This document shows positions 8,251-16,591 of a stretch of DNA of 64,000 bases, one piece after another. Under the pieces are notes generated by a model. The model saw nothing but the letters and a program-made list of their open reading frames with translations. It ran no database searches and was not told the DNA's origin. The DNA is from SVTX01 sp045585895 (GTDB lineage: Bacteria; Bacillota; Clostridia; Oscillospirales; CAG-272). Each line of letters opens with the position of its first letter. Positions within the stretch are counted from its first letter, which is position 1. The stretch spans positions 34,507-98,506 of the forward strand of contig JAZMZI010000084.1 in assembly GCA_045585895.1 (NCBI GenBank), written 5' to 3'. The position numbers were made by a program, and so were the translations under genes.

Positions 8251-8394
8251 TCATATTTTATCAAATCATAATGGAACGTTTAAAGAACAATTTGTGAATT
8301 TTTTTGCTCCGCTTATTCGGTTTATATTTGAATTTGCCTTATGATAAAAGAAAATATTAACAATTTGAAACTTTTGAAAATATGTATTGCAAAC

Positions 8395-8422
8395 TTGCAA
8401 AAAATATAGTAAAATGTATAAT
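8395..8422 (+). promoter_or_regulatory. Promoter of pckG
   Basis: TTGCAA (8395-8400), 16-bp spacer, TATAAT (8417-8422). An overlapping alternative, TTGCAA-17-TAAAAT, starts 10 bp earlier. The remaining 8203-8394 sequence is A/T rich and I see no gene in it. Confidence 0.6.
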
Positions 8423-8496
8423 GGCGAACGAAGGGAATCTTTAAGTTCGACAAAATTCGTAATTAAAATTTCAATAATAATATAAGGAGAAAAAAC

Positions 8497-10290
8497 ATGA
8501 CACCTACCAACAACAAGTTCGTTCTTGATTGGATCAACGACATGGCTGCGATGACCTGCCCCGATAAGATCGTTTGGATCGACGGCAGCGAGGAACAGGC
8601 AGAGGCGCTCAGAGCCGAGGCTTGCTCTACCGGCGAAATGATCAAGCTCAATCAGGAAAAGCTTCCCGGCTGTTACCTCCATCGCACCGCCGTTAACGAC
8701 GTTGCTAGAGTTGAGGGCAGAACCTTCATCTGCACTTCCAAGAAGGAGGATGCAGGTAACATCAACAACTGGATGGATCCCACCGAATGCAAGGAAAAGC
8801 TCTCCAAGCTCTACGCAGGAAGCATGAAGGGTCGTACCATGTACGTTATTCCCTATTCCATGAGCGTAGTCGGCTCTCCCTTCGCTAAGTACGGTATCGA
8901 GCTTACCGACTCTATCTACGTCGTTCTTAATATGCTTATTATGACCCGCGTAGGTTACGACGTTCTTGAGGCTCTCGGCAACAGCGCAGACTACATCAAA
9001 GGTCTTCACGCTCGCGCTGATATCGACGAGGAGAACAGATACATCGTTCACTTCCCCGAGGAAAACACCATCTGGAGCGTTAACTCCGGTTACGGCGGAA
9101 ACGTTCTTCTCGGTAAGAAGTGCTTCGCGCTCAGAATCGCATCCTTCCTCGGACGTAAAGAGGGCTGGATGGCTGAGCATATGCTCATCCTCGGTGTTGA
9201 GTATCCCGACGGCGAGACCAAGTACGTTTGCGCCGCATTCCCCTCCGCTTGCGGTAAGACCAACCTCGCTATGCTTATTCCCCCCGAGTTCTACTCCAAG
9301 CAGGGCTACAAGGTATGGTGCGTAGGTGACGATATCGCTTGGCTCCGTGTTGGAGAGGACGGCAGACTTTGGGCGGTTAACCCCGAGAACGGATTCTTCG
9401 GTGTTGCTCCCGGTACTAACCTTAACTCCAACCCCAACGCTCTCTACACCACTATGAAGGACACCATCTTCACCAACGTCGTTCACAACACCGCTGAGAA
9501 CACCGTTTGGTGGGAAGGTCTTGATAAGAATCCTCCTAAGCCCGGCAACGCTATCGACTGGAAGGGCAATCCTTGGGATTGCACCAAGTTCGACAAGAAG
9601 GATAAGTCCACCTGCGGCGCTCATCCCAACTCCCGTTTCACCGCAAAGGCTATCAACTGTCCTTGCATCTCCAAGGAGTTTGCTAATCCCGCAGGCGTTC
9701 CCATCTCCGCTATCGTATTCGGCGGCAGACGCGCGAAGACCGCTCCTCTGGTTTACCAGTCCACCTCTTGGCAGAACGGCGCATTCGTTGGTTCTATTAT
9801 GGCAAGTGAGACAACCGCTGCTGCGGCAGGTGCTGTCGGCGTAGTTCGTCGCGATCCTATGGCTATGAGACCCTTCGTAGGCTACGATATGGGTGACTAC
9901 TGGGCACATTGGCTCAAGATGGGTACCACCATTCCCCACGCTCCCAAGATATTCCACGTTAACTGGTTCCGCACAGACGACGAAGGCAACTTCATCTGGC
10001 CCGGCTTCGGTGACAACATGAGAGTTCTTATGTGGATCCTCGCTCGCTGCGAAGGTAAGGTAGATGCAGACATTACTCCTATCGGATACGTTCCCAAGGC
10101 TGAGGATATCTGCATTGAAGGTCTCGCTGACGTTACTCTCGACACCATCAAGGAGCTTCTTACCGTTGATAAGGCTTCTTGGCTTGAGGACGTTGAGAAC
10201 ATCAAGGCATTCTACGCTCAGGTTGGTGACAGAGTTCCCCAGACCATGTACGATGAACTTGCAGCTCTTGAAGCAAGACTTAAAGCATAA
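8497..10290 (+). CDS. pckG: Phosphoenolpyruvate carboxykinase (GTP)
   Basis: 597 aa, the usual size of GTP-dependent PEPCK. It interconverts oxaloacetate plus GTP and phosphoenolpyruvate plus CO2 plus GDP; in gut anaerobes it often runs in the carboxylating direction. The nucleotide P-loop is at about residues 250-257 (PSACGKTN), followed by the metal and substrate segment CVGDDIAWL. These are hallmarks of the GTP family rather than the ATP family. The ribosome binding site is AAGGAG, 8 nt before the ATG. It is monocistronic, with its own promoter and a hairpin terminator. Codon usage is strongly biased towards C-ending codons, consistent with high expression. Confidence 0.97.
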   Translation: MTPTNNKFVLDWINDMAAMTCPDKIVWIDGSEEQAEALRAEACSTGEMIKLNQEKLPGCYLHRTAVNDVARVEGRTFICTSKKEDAGNINNWMDPTECKEKLSKLYAGSMKGRTMYVIPYSMSVVGSPFAKYGIELTDSIYVVLNMLIMTRVGYDVLEALGNSADYIKGLHARADIDEENRYIVHFPEENTIWSVNSGYGGNVLLGKKCFALRIASFLGRKEGWMAEHMLILGVEYPDGETKYVCAAFPSACGKTNLAMLIPPEFYSKQGYKVWCVGDDIAWLRVGEDGRLWAVNPENGFFGVAPGTNLNSNPNALYTTMKDTIFTNVVHNTAENTVWWEGLDKNPPKPGNAIDWKGNPWDCTKFDKKDKSTCGAHPNSRFTAKAINCPCISKEFANPAGVPISAIVFGGRRAKTAPLVYQSTSWQNGAFVGSIMASETTAAAAGAVGVVRRDPMAMRPFVGYDMGDYWAHWLKMGTTIPHAPKIFHVNWFRTDDEGNFIWPGFGDNMRVLMWILARCEGKVDADITPIGYVPKAEDICIEGLADVTLDTIKELLTVDKASWLEDVENIKAFYAQVGDRVPQTMYDELAALEARLKA

Positions 10291-10309
10291 TTTCAGATAA
10301 AATTCCGGA

Positions 10310-10335
10310 AAGCACCGTTTAAGATAACGGTGCTT
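10310..10335 (+). terminator. Terminator of pckG
   Basis: Perfect 10-bp stem AAGCACCGTT / AACGGTGCTT with a 6-nt loop, 20 nt after the pckG stop codon. The following sequence is CCCTGCATTT, so the T tract is weak. Confidence 0.6.
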
Positions 10336-10404
10336 CCCTGCATTTATGAGTGGATTAGATGCAAGAAAATTTGTTGATTTTACAGATTAATTAAGTAAAA
10401 CATA

Positions 10405-10436
10405 AAAACGAGCAGAAGATTTCTTCTACTCGTTTT
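10405..10436 (-). terminator. Terminator of tadA, possibly bidirectional
   Basis: Stem AAAACGAG-x-AGAAG / CTTCT-x-CTCGTTTT with a tight ATTT loop lies immediately downstream of the tadA stop. On the minus strand the stem ends in TTTT and continues TATGTTTT. Confidence 0.7.
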
Positions 10437-10439
10437 CTG

Positions 10440-10883
10440 TTAGCGCTTTTTCGCAAAGAAATCCGACAAGATTTCCGCTGATTTTTCCTTCATAACACCG
10501 CCAACAACGATTGGCTTATGATTAAGCGGATATGAGCGCATATCGAGAACACTGCCGCAAGCGCCCGCCTTGGCATCCTTTGCTCCGTATATCACCTTGC
10601 CCATACGCGAATTTATGATCGCGCCCATACACATGGGGCAAGGCTCAAGGGTAACGTAAAGCTCGCAATCATCAAGATGCCAGCCGCCGAGGACGCGGCA
10701 GGCTTCCCTTATTGCAAGAAGCTCCGCATGCCCTGTGGCGTCGCCAGTTGCTTCGCGGTTATTTCTCGCTGAAGCGATTATCTCGCCGTCCTTGACTATC
10801 ACCGCGCCTACGGGCACTTCTCCTTCTGCGGCGGCAGTTTCTGCCTCGCAGAGGGCTTTTTTCATATAATCCTTTGCGTTCAT
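10440..10883 (-). CDS. tadA: tRNA-specific adenosine deaminase
   Basis: 147 aa. It deaminates A34 to inosine in the anticodon wobble position of tRNA-Arg(ACG). The zinc site is complete: H52-A-E54, with Glu as proton shuttle, and P-C82-P-M-C85. The ATG at 10883 is chosen because TTTGGAG precedes it by about 7 nt; a TTG eight codons upstream has no such site. It lies 33 nt downstream of the GH106-like gene and is probably cotranscribed with it. Confidence 0.93.
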   Translation of the reverse strand: MNAKDYMKKALCEAETAAAEGEVPVGAVIVKDGEIIASARNNREATGDATGHAELLAIREACRVLGGWHLDDCELYVTLEPCPMCMGAIINSRMGKVIYGAKDAKAGACGSVLDMRSYPLNHKPIVVGGVMKEKSAEILSDFFAKKR

Positions 10884-10916
10884 TGTTTGCTCCAAACGGG
10901 TAAACAACCCATAAAT

Positions 10917-13900
10917 TTATTTTTTTACGGTAAACCTTATCTCTCGGAGACCGTCCTCGATCAGATTGTATTCATCGACCCAATCGTCGCCCGTAGTTGT
11001 AAAGCTTCCGTGTCCGCAACGGTGGACGACGCACTCCTTGGTATGGAGAGGACCAAAGGTATTCTTTCTCGTACCGAGAACCGTAACTTCAAGATCGCGT
11101 TTTGCCTTCACTGCCTCGGTAACCTCTATCTCGTAAGGCTCCCATGCTATAATTTCATCAAGTTCCGCTCCGTCGCAAACTCTTACTGCCGCGCCGAAGA
11201 ATTTTGCGGAAAGATAAAGTCTTTCACCCTCTTCAATGTCAGCATATTCCTTATACTTTTCGTAAGGCAACTTGAAGGTAACGTTACCAGAATAGAATGG
11301 CAAGCCTTGCGCGGCATAATTCGTCATTGAGAGCTTTTGAGGCATCTTGCCGCCTACAGACGAGCATTTAAGTCCTGCGCTAACGGCAAAATCACCTATC
11401 AGATATACCGATTCAAGATGCGTTGACCATTTATAGAGTGTTTTGACGGTAATCTCGTTTTTGCCAAGCCTCAGAGCTTCCTTGGGTATGGGCAGCTTTT
11501 TGAAGGCAATATCTATCCAGAAGTCCTTGCCGTCGGGACATTCCAGCTTGACGCCGTTTATATAATACTCCTTAAACTCGGGGCGCTCACCGACGAGGAT
11601 AATATCTCCCTCGGGCATATTCTCGACGTTGAATTCAAACTTAATCTCAATATTCTTGAACTCGGTATCCATACCGTATTTTTTGATATACCAAGGCTGA
11701 AGCATCGCCTCACAACGGTGCATTATCTTGAGTTCGCTTCTGATTTCTCCGTCAATTTTCAGAATTTCTTTGGTTTCATCGCTCCACTCGCCGTCCTCCC
11801 AGCGCCATTTTGCAAAGTCAAGAACGCAGACGTTTGGCTCGTGTAAGGTAACGTCAAGAGTCTCTTCCACAGAAAGCGAGGAAATCTCATCAAAGCAAGG
11901 CTCGTCATCAACACTTTCGTCTATTTCTGACTTTAACACGAAGCACTTGGTCTCACCTGCCAAAAGGTCGGCATAAATTTCGGTATATCCGTCGTTAAAG
12001 GCAACTCCGTTATTAACGTTGTATCTCTCGCCCGATTCAAAATCCCAGAGCTCAACGAAACGGTGATTTTCGGTCTTAAATTTGATCTTAATGCCTTTTT
12101 TAGCGTTTTCAAGGTCGGAATTGAGCACCACTAAGGCATCACCGCCGTCAAAGTCATGCTTTGCCTGAACTAAAACCTCCGCAATCGGGATGTTTTCGCC
12201 GTTAACTACCGAAACGTATTCGTCAGAACAAGATCTGATAGCTTTAACAAGTGCACTTTCTTCATAAGGGATGTAGGTCGCGCCATTTGAGAGGACGAAC
12301 TCGCCCTCATACGGGATAGCGTCGATATACTTAGGCTCGTCGCCCATAATTATAACCTTACCGCCCATATCCATAAATTCTCGGAGCATCTTTACGGTAG
12401 TGGGGCGAATAGTTGTCATATTCGAGACCACTACCACGCGATAAGACATTTTACCGATATTAAGAAGCGCATTTCCCTTTTCGTCGCGTCCGAGGGAATA
12501 ATGGCGAGCCATTATTACTTCCTCGCCCCAGTCGAAATCGATATGATTGTTAAGCAGCATAAAGAAGGTCTCACGATAGCGTTTCTCTATTTCCGCGCAT
12601 TCGGGAGAGGCTATCTCCTGCTTATTCCAGTCGTGCCAGCCTATATGAAGTTGACAGAACATAGACTCGATGGGATTCAACACCAAAGTATCGCAGGCGG
12701 GTCTGCCGTGGAGATTATAGACGTTGAATCGGTTGAAATAGTCCTCTACCTTGGAATAATGCTTATACCAGGGCGACTGATGTAATATTGACGCGGGGTA
12801 ATCTCGCTTTGCCTGACCTTCCATGGTGTACCACGAAAGGTGCTGACAGCGGAAGTTGACGCCGAAAAGCGCCTGCCAATCGCCCACCGTCTTATGGGAA
12901 CGGAAATTGAACTGCCAGCCTGTACAACCGTAAAGCTCGGAGAGCATTCTTTCTTTGCCAAGCTGACGCACCACGCTTGAAAGCTGCTTCGGCACCCAAT
13001 ATTTGCGCTCGGTTTCGGTCAGCTCGTCCATTCCGGGCCAATCCATATACTCGTAGAGGCGCATTATCGAACCCATACAAATAATCTGCGCTTTGAGGGA
13101 TTCTTCTTCAAGACCGTGTCCCGTAAAGATCATATTATTTTCGTGGCACCAATTCTGTATCTGTCCCGCGTAATTCTCGCAGAAAAGGTCGCAGGTAAGG
13201 TTGAAATAGTGGAGCTTTATGGGGGCTACCTTTTCACCGTTAAACCAATAGAAAAGCTCGGGAATATGCTCGTGGAAGCTGTAGCCGTATCTCGAAACGA
13301 ACTGCTCCTCAAGCTCCTCCGTCCAGCAGGTAGAGGCAAATCTCTCTCTCTCGTTAGAGAAATCAAAGTGGATAGAGTCAAAGCGGCGAGGCTCGTCGGT
13401 AAAAATCCCCTTGATCGACCTGCCGAGTCTGTCTCCGCATTTCTCTCTGTATCTTTCGTGGGTATCCTCGATAAATTTTGCCACCGCCTCGCGGCTTATG
13501 GTATCAAGAGGCGAACCGTTATTGAAATTTGGATGATCGGGATATGGACCTTTATTATAAAAGAGCACCTTCCAATCACCGCTTTTGTCGGAATATTTCT
13601 TTTCTTCCTCACTTATAACGGCATCGATATCGTCATTTTCAAAAATACGTCTGTATCCCCACAGATTATTACCATCGATCTTTGCAACGAAAGCAATAAA
13701 AATCCCCTGCGACCAAGAAAAATATTTTGGCCACATCTCGTGGTTGGTTATTGACTTACAACGGTATTTGGGATCCTTGGTTGTAATTCCTCCCGAGCTT
13801 CCCGAGGGGTATCTGTCCTCGTCGTATAGCCATGCCTCGATTCCAAGCTTTTCACTTTCGTCGGCTACGGCGTTTATATGGTCAAACCACTCCTCGCCGA

Positions 13901-14084
13901 GATACTCTGTTATAAGTCCTGCTCTTGAATGCATAAAATGGCCGCCAAAGCCCATTTCTTTCATAACCGAGGTCTGCCTTATAAGCTCTTCTCTCTCAAG
14001 CTCTCCATTCCAAGACCAGAATGGCTTTCCCTTATAATATACTGTAGGATTCTCAAACAAATCAGTTAATTTATCGTGAGTCAT
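10917..14084 (-). CDS. Large glycoside hydrolase, GH106-like (alpha-L-rhamnosidase-type)
   Basis: 1055 aa with no signal peptide, so probably cytoplasmic. The N-terminal segments KPFWSWNGELEREEL, MGFGGHFMHSRAGL and LYDEDRYPSGSSGG are characteristic of the GH106-like glycosyl hydrolase family, whose studied members are alpha-L-rhamnosidases. The acidic segments GIFTDEPRRFD and TGHGLEEESL are candidates for active-site residues. The C-terminal third looks like beta-sandwich, carbohydrate-binding modules. The family contains many members of unknown specificity, so the substrate is open. The start is the ATG at 14084, 5 nt after GGAGG. No transporter or regulator for a sugar locus is adjacent. 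Confidence 0.75.
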   Translation of the reverse strand: MTHDKLTDLFENPTVYYKGKPFWSWNGELEREELIRQTSVMKEMGFGGHFMHSRAGLITEYLGEEWFDHINAVADESEKLGIEAWLYDEDRYPSGSSGGITTKDPKYRCKSITNHEMWPKYFSWSQGIFIAFVAKIDGNNLWGYRRIFENDDIDAVISEEEKKYSDKSGDWKVLFYNKGPYPDHPNFNNGSPLDTISREAVAKFIEDTHERYREKCGDRLGRSIKGIFTDEPRRFDSIHFDFSNERERFASTCWTEELEEQFVSRYGYSFHEHIPELFYWFNGEKVAPIKLHYFNLTCDLFCENYAGQIQNWCHENNMIFTGHGLEEESLKAQIICMGSIMRLYEYMDWPGMDELTETERKYWVPKQLSSVVRQLGKERMLSELYGCTGWQFNFRSHKTVGDWQALFGVNFRCQHLSWYTMEGQAKRDYPASILHQSPWYKHYSKVEDYFNRFNVYNLHGRPACDTLVLNPIESMFCQLHIGWHDWNKQEIASPECAEIEKRYRETFFMLLNNHIDFDWGEEVIMARHYSLGRDEKGNALLNIGKMSYRVVVVSNMTTIRPTTVKMLREFMDMGGKVIIMGDEPKYIDAIPYEGEFVLSNGATYIPYEESALVKAIRSCSDEYVSVVNGENIPIAEVLVQAKHDFDGGDALVVLNSDLENAKKGIKIKFKTENHRFVELWDFESGERYNVNNGVAFNDGYTEIYADLLAGETKCFVLKSEIDESVDDEPCFDEISSLSVEETLDVTLHEPNVCVLDFAKWRWEDGEWSDETKEILKIDGEIRSELKIMHRCEAMLQPWYIKKYGMDTEFKNIEIKFEFNVENMPEGDIILVGERPEFKEYYINGVKLECPDGKDFWIDIAFKKLPIPKEALRLGKNEITVKTLYKWSTHLESVYLIGDFAVSAGLKCSSVGGKMPQKLSMTNYAAQGLPFYSGNVTFKLPYEKYKEYADIEEGERLYLSAKFFGAAVRVCDGAELDEIIAWEPYEIEVTEAVKAKRDLEVTVLGTRKNTFGPLHTKECVVHRCGHGSFTTTGDDWVDEYNLIEDGLREIRFTVKK

Positions 14085-14119
14085 AAAAACCTCCGAATCA
14101 AACAAGTTTTGCTATTTGA

Positions 14120-14148
14120 ATTATAACATAACAAAACCTAAATTGCAA
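14120..14148 (-). promoter_or_regulatory. Promoter of the GH106-like gene and tadA
   Basis: On the minus strand TTGCAA (complement of 14143-14148), 17-bp spacer, TATAAT (complement of 14120-14125), with TG one base before the -10. Confidence 0.65.
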
Positions 14149-14175
14149 GAAATATAAGAAAATTTCAATAAAAAA

Positions 14176-14201
14176 GAAGGTCTGCAAAAATGCAGACCTT
14201 C
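14176..14201 (-). terminator. Rho-independent terminator of rpsB-tsf
   Basis: Perfect 10-bp stem GAAGGTCTGC / GCAGACCTTC with a 6-nt loop. On the minus strand it is followed by TTTTTTATTG, a classic intrinsic terminator. Confidence 0.9.
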
Positions 14202-14223
14202 AAATATTTGTTTAAATCGGAAA

Positions 14224-15150
14224 TTACTGCTTAACACCGGAGAGCTTAGCGATCTCTGCTGCGTAGTCTTCCTGCTTCTTTTCGATACCCTCACCCTTCT
14301 CGAAACGAACGAAGGATGCGATAGCGATCTTACCGCCCATAGCCTTAGCGGTGTTAGCAACGTACTTAGCAACGGTCTCGTGATCTTCAGCCTTAACGTA
14401 CTCCATATCAACGAGGCAGTTGTTCTCGTAGAACTTGCCAAGCTTACCCATTACGATACCGTCGAGAACCTTCTCGGGCTTGTTTGCCATCTTGGGATCG
14501 TTAGCAAGCTGAGCCTTGATGATGTTCTTCTCGTTCTCGATAACGTCTGCGGGAACAGCATTTCTGTCGAGGTAAGGAGTGGGATATGCGCCAACCTGAA
14601 GAGCGATGTTCTTTGCGAACTCTGCAAATCCCTCGTTGTCTGCACAGTCGGTGTCGAACTTAACGATAACACCGATAGAGCCCATACCGTGAATGTAGGT
14701 GCTGGTTACGCCCTCAACTACTGCGAAACGGCGGATGGTGATCTTCTCACCGATCTGGAATATAAGCTCCTTGAGCTTTGCGTCAACGGTAACGCCCTCG
14801 TAGTCGGAAGCGAGAAGTGCCTCAACGTCTGCGGGGTTGTTAGCGATAATGCTCTTAAGAAGGTTCTTAACGAAATCCTTGAACTTCTCGTTCTTTGCAA
14901 CGAAGTCGGTCTCGGTGTTAACCTCAACGATTGCGGTCTTGCCGTTCTCTGCAAGTACGTCTACGATACCGTCTGCTGCGATTCTGGTTGCCATCTTGGT
15001 CTCTGCCTTAAGCTCACCCTTCTCACGAAGAAGCTTGATAGCAGCGTCCATATCACCGTTTGCCTCAACGAGTGCCTTCTTGCACTCCATCATACCAATA
15101 CCGGTCTTTGCTCTGAGAGCAGCAACGTCTTTTGCTGTAATAGTAGCCAT
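14224..15150 (-). CDS. tsf: Translation elongation factor Ts
   Basis: 308 aa. Guanine-nucleotide exchange factor for EF-Tu. It opens with the UBA-like domain (ITAKDVAALRAKTGIGMMEC), followed by the conserved KKAL and the EF-Tu-contact segment TDFVAKNE near residue 82, with a long core domain after that. It follows rpsB, as in most bacteria. The ribosome binding site is AAAGGA. Codon bias is strong, as expected for a highly expressed translation factor. Confidence 0.97.
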   Translation of the reverse strand: MATITAKDVAALRAKTGIGMMECKKALVEANGDMDAAIKLLREKGELKAETKMATRIAADGIVDVLAENGKTAIVEVNTETDFVAKNEKFKDFVKNLLKSIIANNPADVEALLASDYEGVTVDAKLKELIFQIGEKITIRRFAVVEGVTSTYIHGMGSIGVIVKFDTDCADNEGFAEFAKNIALQVGAYPTPYLDRNAVPADVIENEKNIIKAQLANDPKMANKPEKVLDGIVMGKLGKFYENNCLVDMEYVKAEDHETVAKYVANTAKAMGGKIAIASFVRFEKGEGIEKKQEDYAAEIAKLSGVKQ

Positions 15151-15241
15151 TTTGGAAATTCCTTTCTATATTTTACGAAATTTTTCTTAAAATAAAGCGG
15201 TTGATAAGTTTTCTTAGCAACCGCTGTGATTTCAGCTCAGA

Positions 15242-15988
15242 TTAAGCCTCTGCTTCCTCTTCAGCCTCAACCTCTGCCTTTTCCTCAGCAGCCTCAACGG
15301 TCTGCTCGCCCTGCTTGCCCTCGATAACTGCGTCTGCAATTACGGAAGAGATAAGCTTGATAGCGCGGATAGCGTCGTCGTTACCGGGGATAACGTAGTC
15401 AGCGTCGTCGGGGTCACAGTTGGTATCAACGATAGCGATTACGGGGATACCGAGCTTCTTAGCCTCGAGAACTGCGTTTCTTTCCTTGCGGGGGTCAACG
15501 ATAAAGATCGCATCGGGAAGCTGTTCCATGGTCTTGATACCGCCGAGGTTCTTCTCGAGGTCGAAGATCTCTTTCTGGAGCTTAGCAACTTCCTTCTTGG
15601 GGAGCATCTCAAAGGTGCCGTCTTCAGCCATCTTGTTAAGAGCGTTGAGACGAGCGATGCTTCTCTTGATGGTCTTGAAGTTGGTCATCATACCGCCGGG
15701 CCAACGAACGTTAACGTAGTACTGTCCGCAACGAAGAGCTTCTTCCTTGATAGCCTCTGCCGCCTGCTTCTTGGTACCTACGAAGAGTACGTTGCCGCCG
15801 TTTGCGGAAAGCTCACGAACGAACATGTAAGCTTCTTCAAACTTCTTAACGGTCTTCTGAAGGTCGATGATGTAGATGCCGTTTCTTTCGGTAAAGATGT
15901 ATTCCTGCATCTTAGGATTCCATCTTCTCGTGTGGTGTCCGAAATGAACACCTGCTTCAAGCAACTGCTTGATAGAAATAACAGACAT
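15242..15988 (-). CDS. rpsB: 30S ribosomal protein S2
   Basis: 248 aa. Small-subunit protein S2, with the family opening ISIKQLLEAGVHFGHHTRRWNPKM and the conserved VNVRWPGGMMTNFKT segment. The C-terminus ends in an acidic Glu/Ala-rich tail. The ATG at 15988 follows AGGAGG by 7 nt; a GTG ten codons further upstream has no such site and precedes the conserved start. It is first in the rpsB-tsf operon. Confidence 0.97.
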   Translation of the reverse strand: MSVISIKQLLEAGVHFGHHTRRWNPKMQEYIFTERNGIYIIDLQKTVKKFEEAYMFVRELSANGGNVLFVGTKKQAAEAIKEEALRCGQYYVNVRWPGGMMTNFKTIKRSIARLNALNKMAEDGTFEMLPKKEVAKLQKEIFDLEKNLGGIKTMEQLPDAIFIVDPRKERNAVLEAKKLGIPVIAIVDTNCDPDDADYVIPGNDDAIRAIKLISSVIADAVIEGKQGEQTVEAAEEKAEVEAEEEAEA

Positions 15989-16130
15989 TGTAATGTCCTC
16001 CTTCGGTTTTTCCACCACAGTAGCTTTGGCGGTGCAATCCCCTTATTTTACAAGGATTATAAAGGAGACACCGACACCGCAGACGTGGTACTGTGTGTGT
16101 GATTTATTTTTACTGCGCTCAGCACAGCGT
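15989..16130 (-). promoter_or_regulatory. Structured 5' leader of rpsB
   Basis: The predicted start at about 16130 gives a leader of about 140 nt. On the minus strand it can fold as GCGGTG ... AATCC ... GGATT-G-CACCGC, a nested two-part stem, preceded by a small hairpin CGCT / AGCG near the 5' end. Ribosomal protein leaders of this size are often autoregulated by their product. S2 binding is an inference from position only; I do not recognise a named family. Confidence 0.4.
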
Positions 16131-16135
16131 TATAG

Positions 16136-16164
16136 ATTATAACATATTACTTTTTGATTTTCAA
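16136..16164 (-). promoter_or_regulatory. Promoter of rpsB-tsf
   Basis: On the minus strand TTGAAA (complement of 16159-16164), 17-bp spacer, TATAAT (complement of 16136-16141), with TG one base before the -10. Confidence 0.75.
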
Positions 16165-16199
16165 CAGTTAGTGTATTTGTTTACAAAATATTTACATTC

Positions 16200-16499
16200 T
16201 CATTTGAACCTTTTGCCTTTTTTACCGTTTTTCCCGTTGCACGTGTAGTTTGTCAGATCCGATTGGGGTATTTTCACAAGGATCGCGTCTTCTCCGATAC
16301 ATTCAATATTGCACCACGGTATAGTATACTCCTCGCATTTTGACCAAAAAGGCAATCCTCCTCCGTCACGCACAGTAAACGAGACTATCCTTCCAGAGTC
16401 AAGATCGATCTCAAAATCACATGGATATCCGAGCTTTTCTCCTCCGCAAAGATTGATGACCTCGAGCTCACGAAGGCAAGCAGTGCTTATTCTTTTCAT
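16200..16499 (-). CDS. YlmC/YmxH family PRC-barrel protein
   Basis: 99 aa. The sequence from MKRISTACLRELEVINLCGG through KLGYPCDFEID is the YlmC/YmxH signature, a small PRC-barrel-like family common in spore-forming Firmicutes. The molecular role is unknown; some members are annotated as sporulation proteins. The ATG at 16499 is chosen because GGAGGTG ends 6 nt before it; an ATG at 16514 overlaps that site. The C-terminus is very basic (GKNGKKGKRFK). It lies between the hairpin after the P-type ATPase homologue and the rpsB promoter. Confidence 0.8.
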   Translation of the reverse strand: MKRISTACLRELEVINLCGGEKLGYPCDFEIDLDSGRIVSFTVRDGGGLPFWSKCEEYTIPWCNIECIGEDAILVKIPQSDLTNYTCNGKNGKKGKRFK

Positions 16500-16520
16500 A
16501 AATAACACCTCCATAGTTCA

Positions 16521-16550
16521 AAAGGCTGCCACCTACGGCGACAGCCCTTT
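16521..16550 (-). terminator. Hairpin after the P-type ATPase homologue
   Basis: Inverted repeat AAAGGCTG / CAGCCCTTT with one bulge. On the minus strand the 3' arm runs into TTTTGAAC. It lies between the degenerate ATPase gene and ylmC and probably ends, or partly ends, the long upstream transcript. Confidence 0.5.
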
Positions 16551-16591
16551 ATAATTAATTATCATTACAAATATATGCTATGTGCGCGGTA

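Noticed and set aside
8266..9957. 563-codon minus-strand open frame opposite pckG
   Set aside because: It is a shadow of strongly biased codons in pckG; no ribosome binding site, no family resemblance.
10440..10907. Longer tadA from the TTG at 10907
   Set aside because: The ATG at 10883 has a good TTTGGAG site, while the extra eight codons have none and contain that site.
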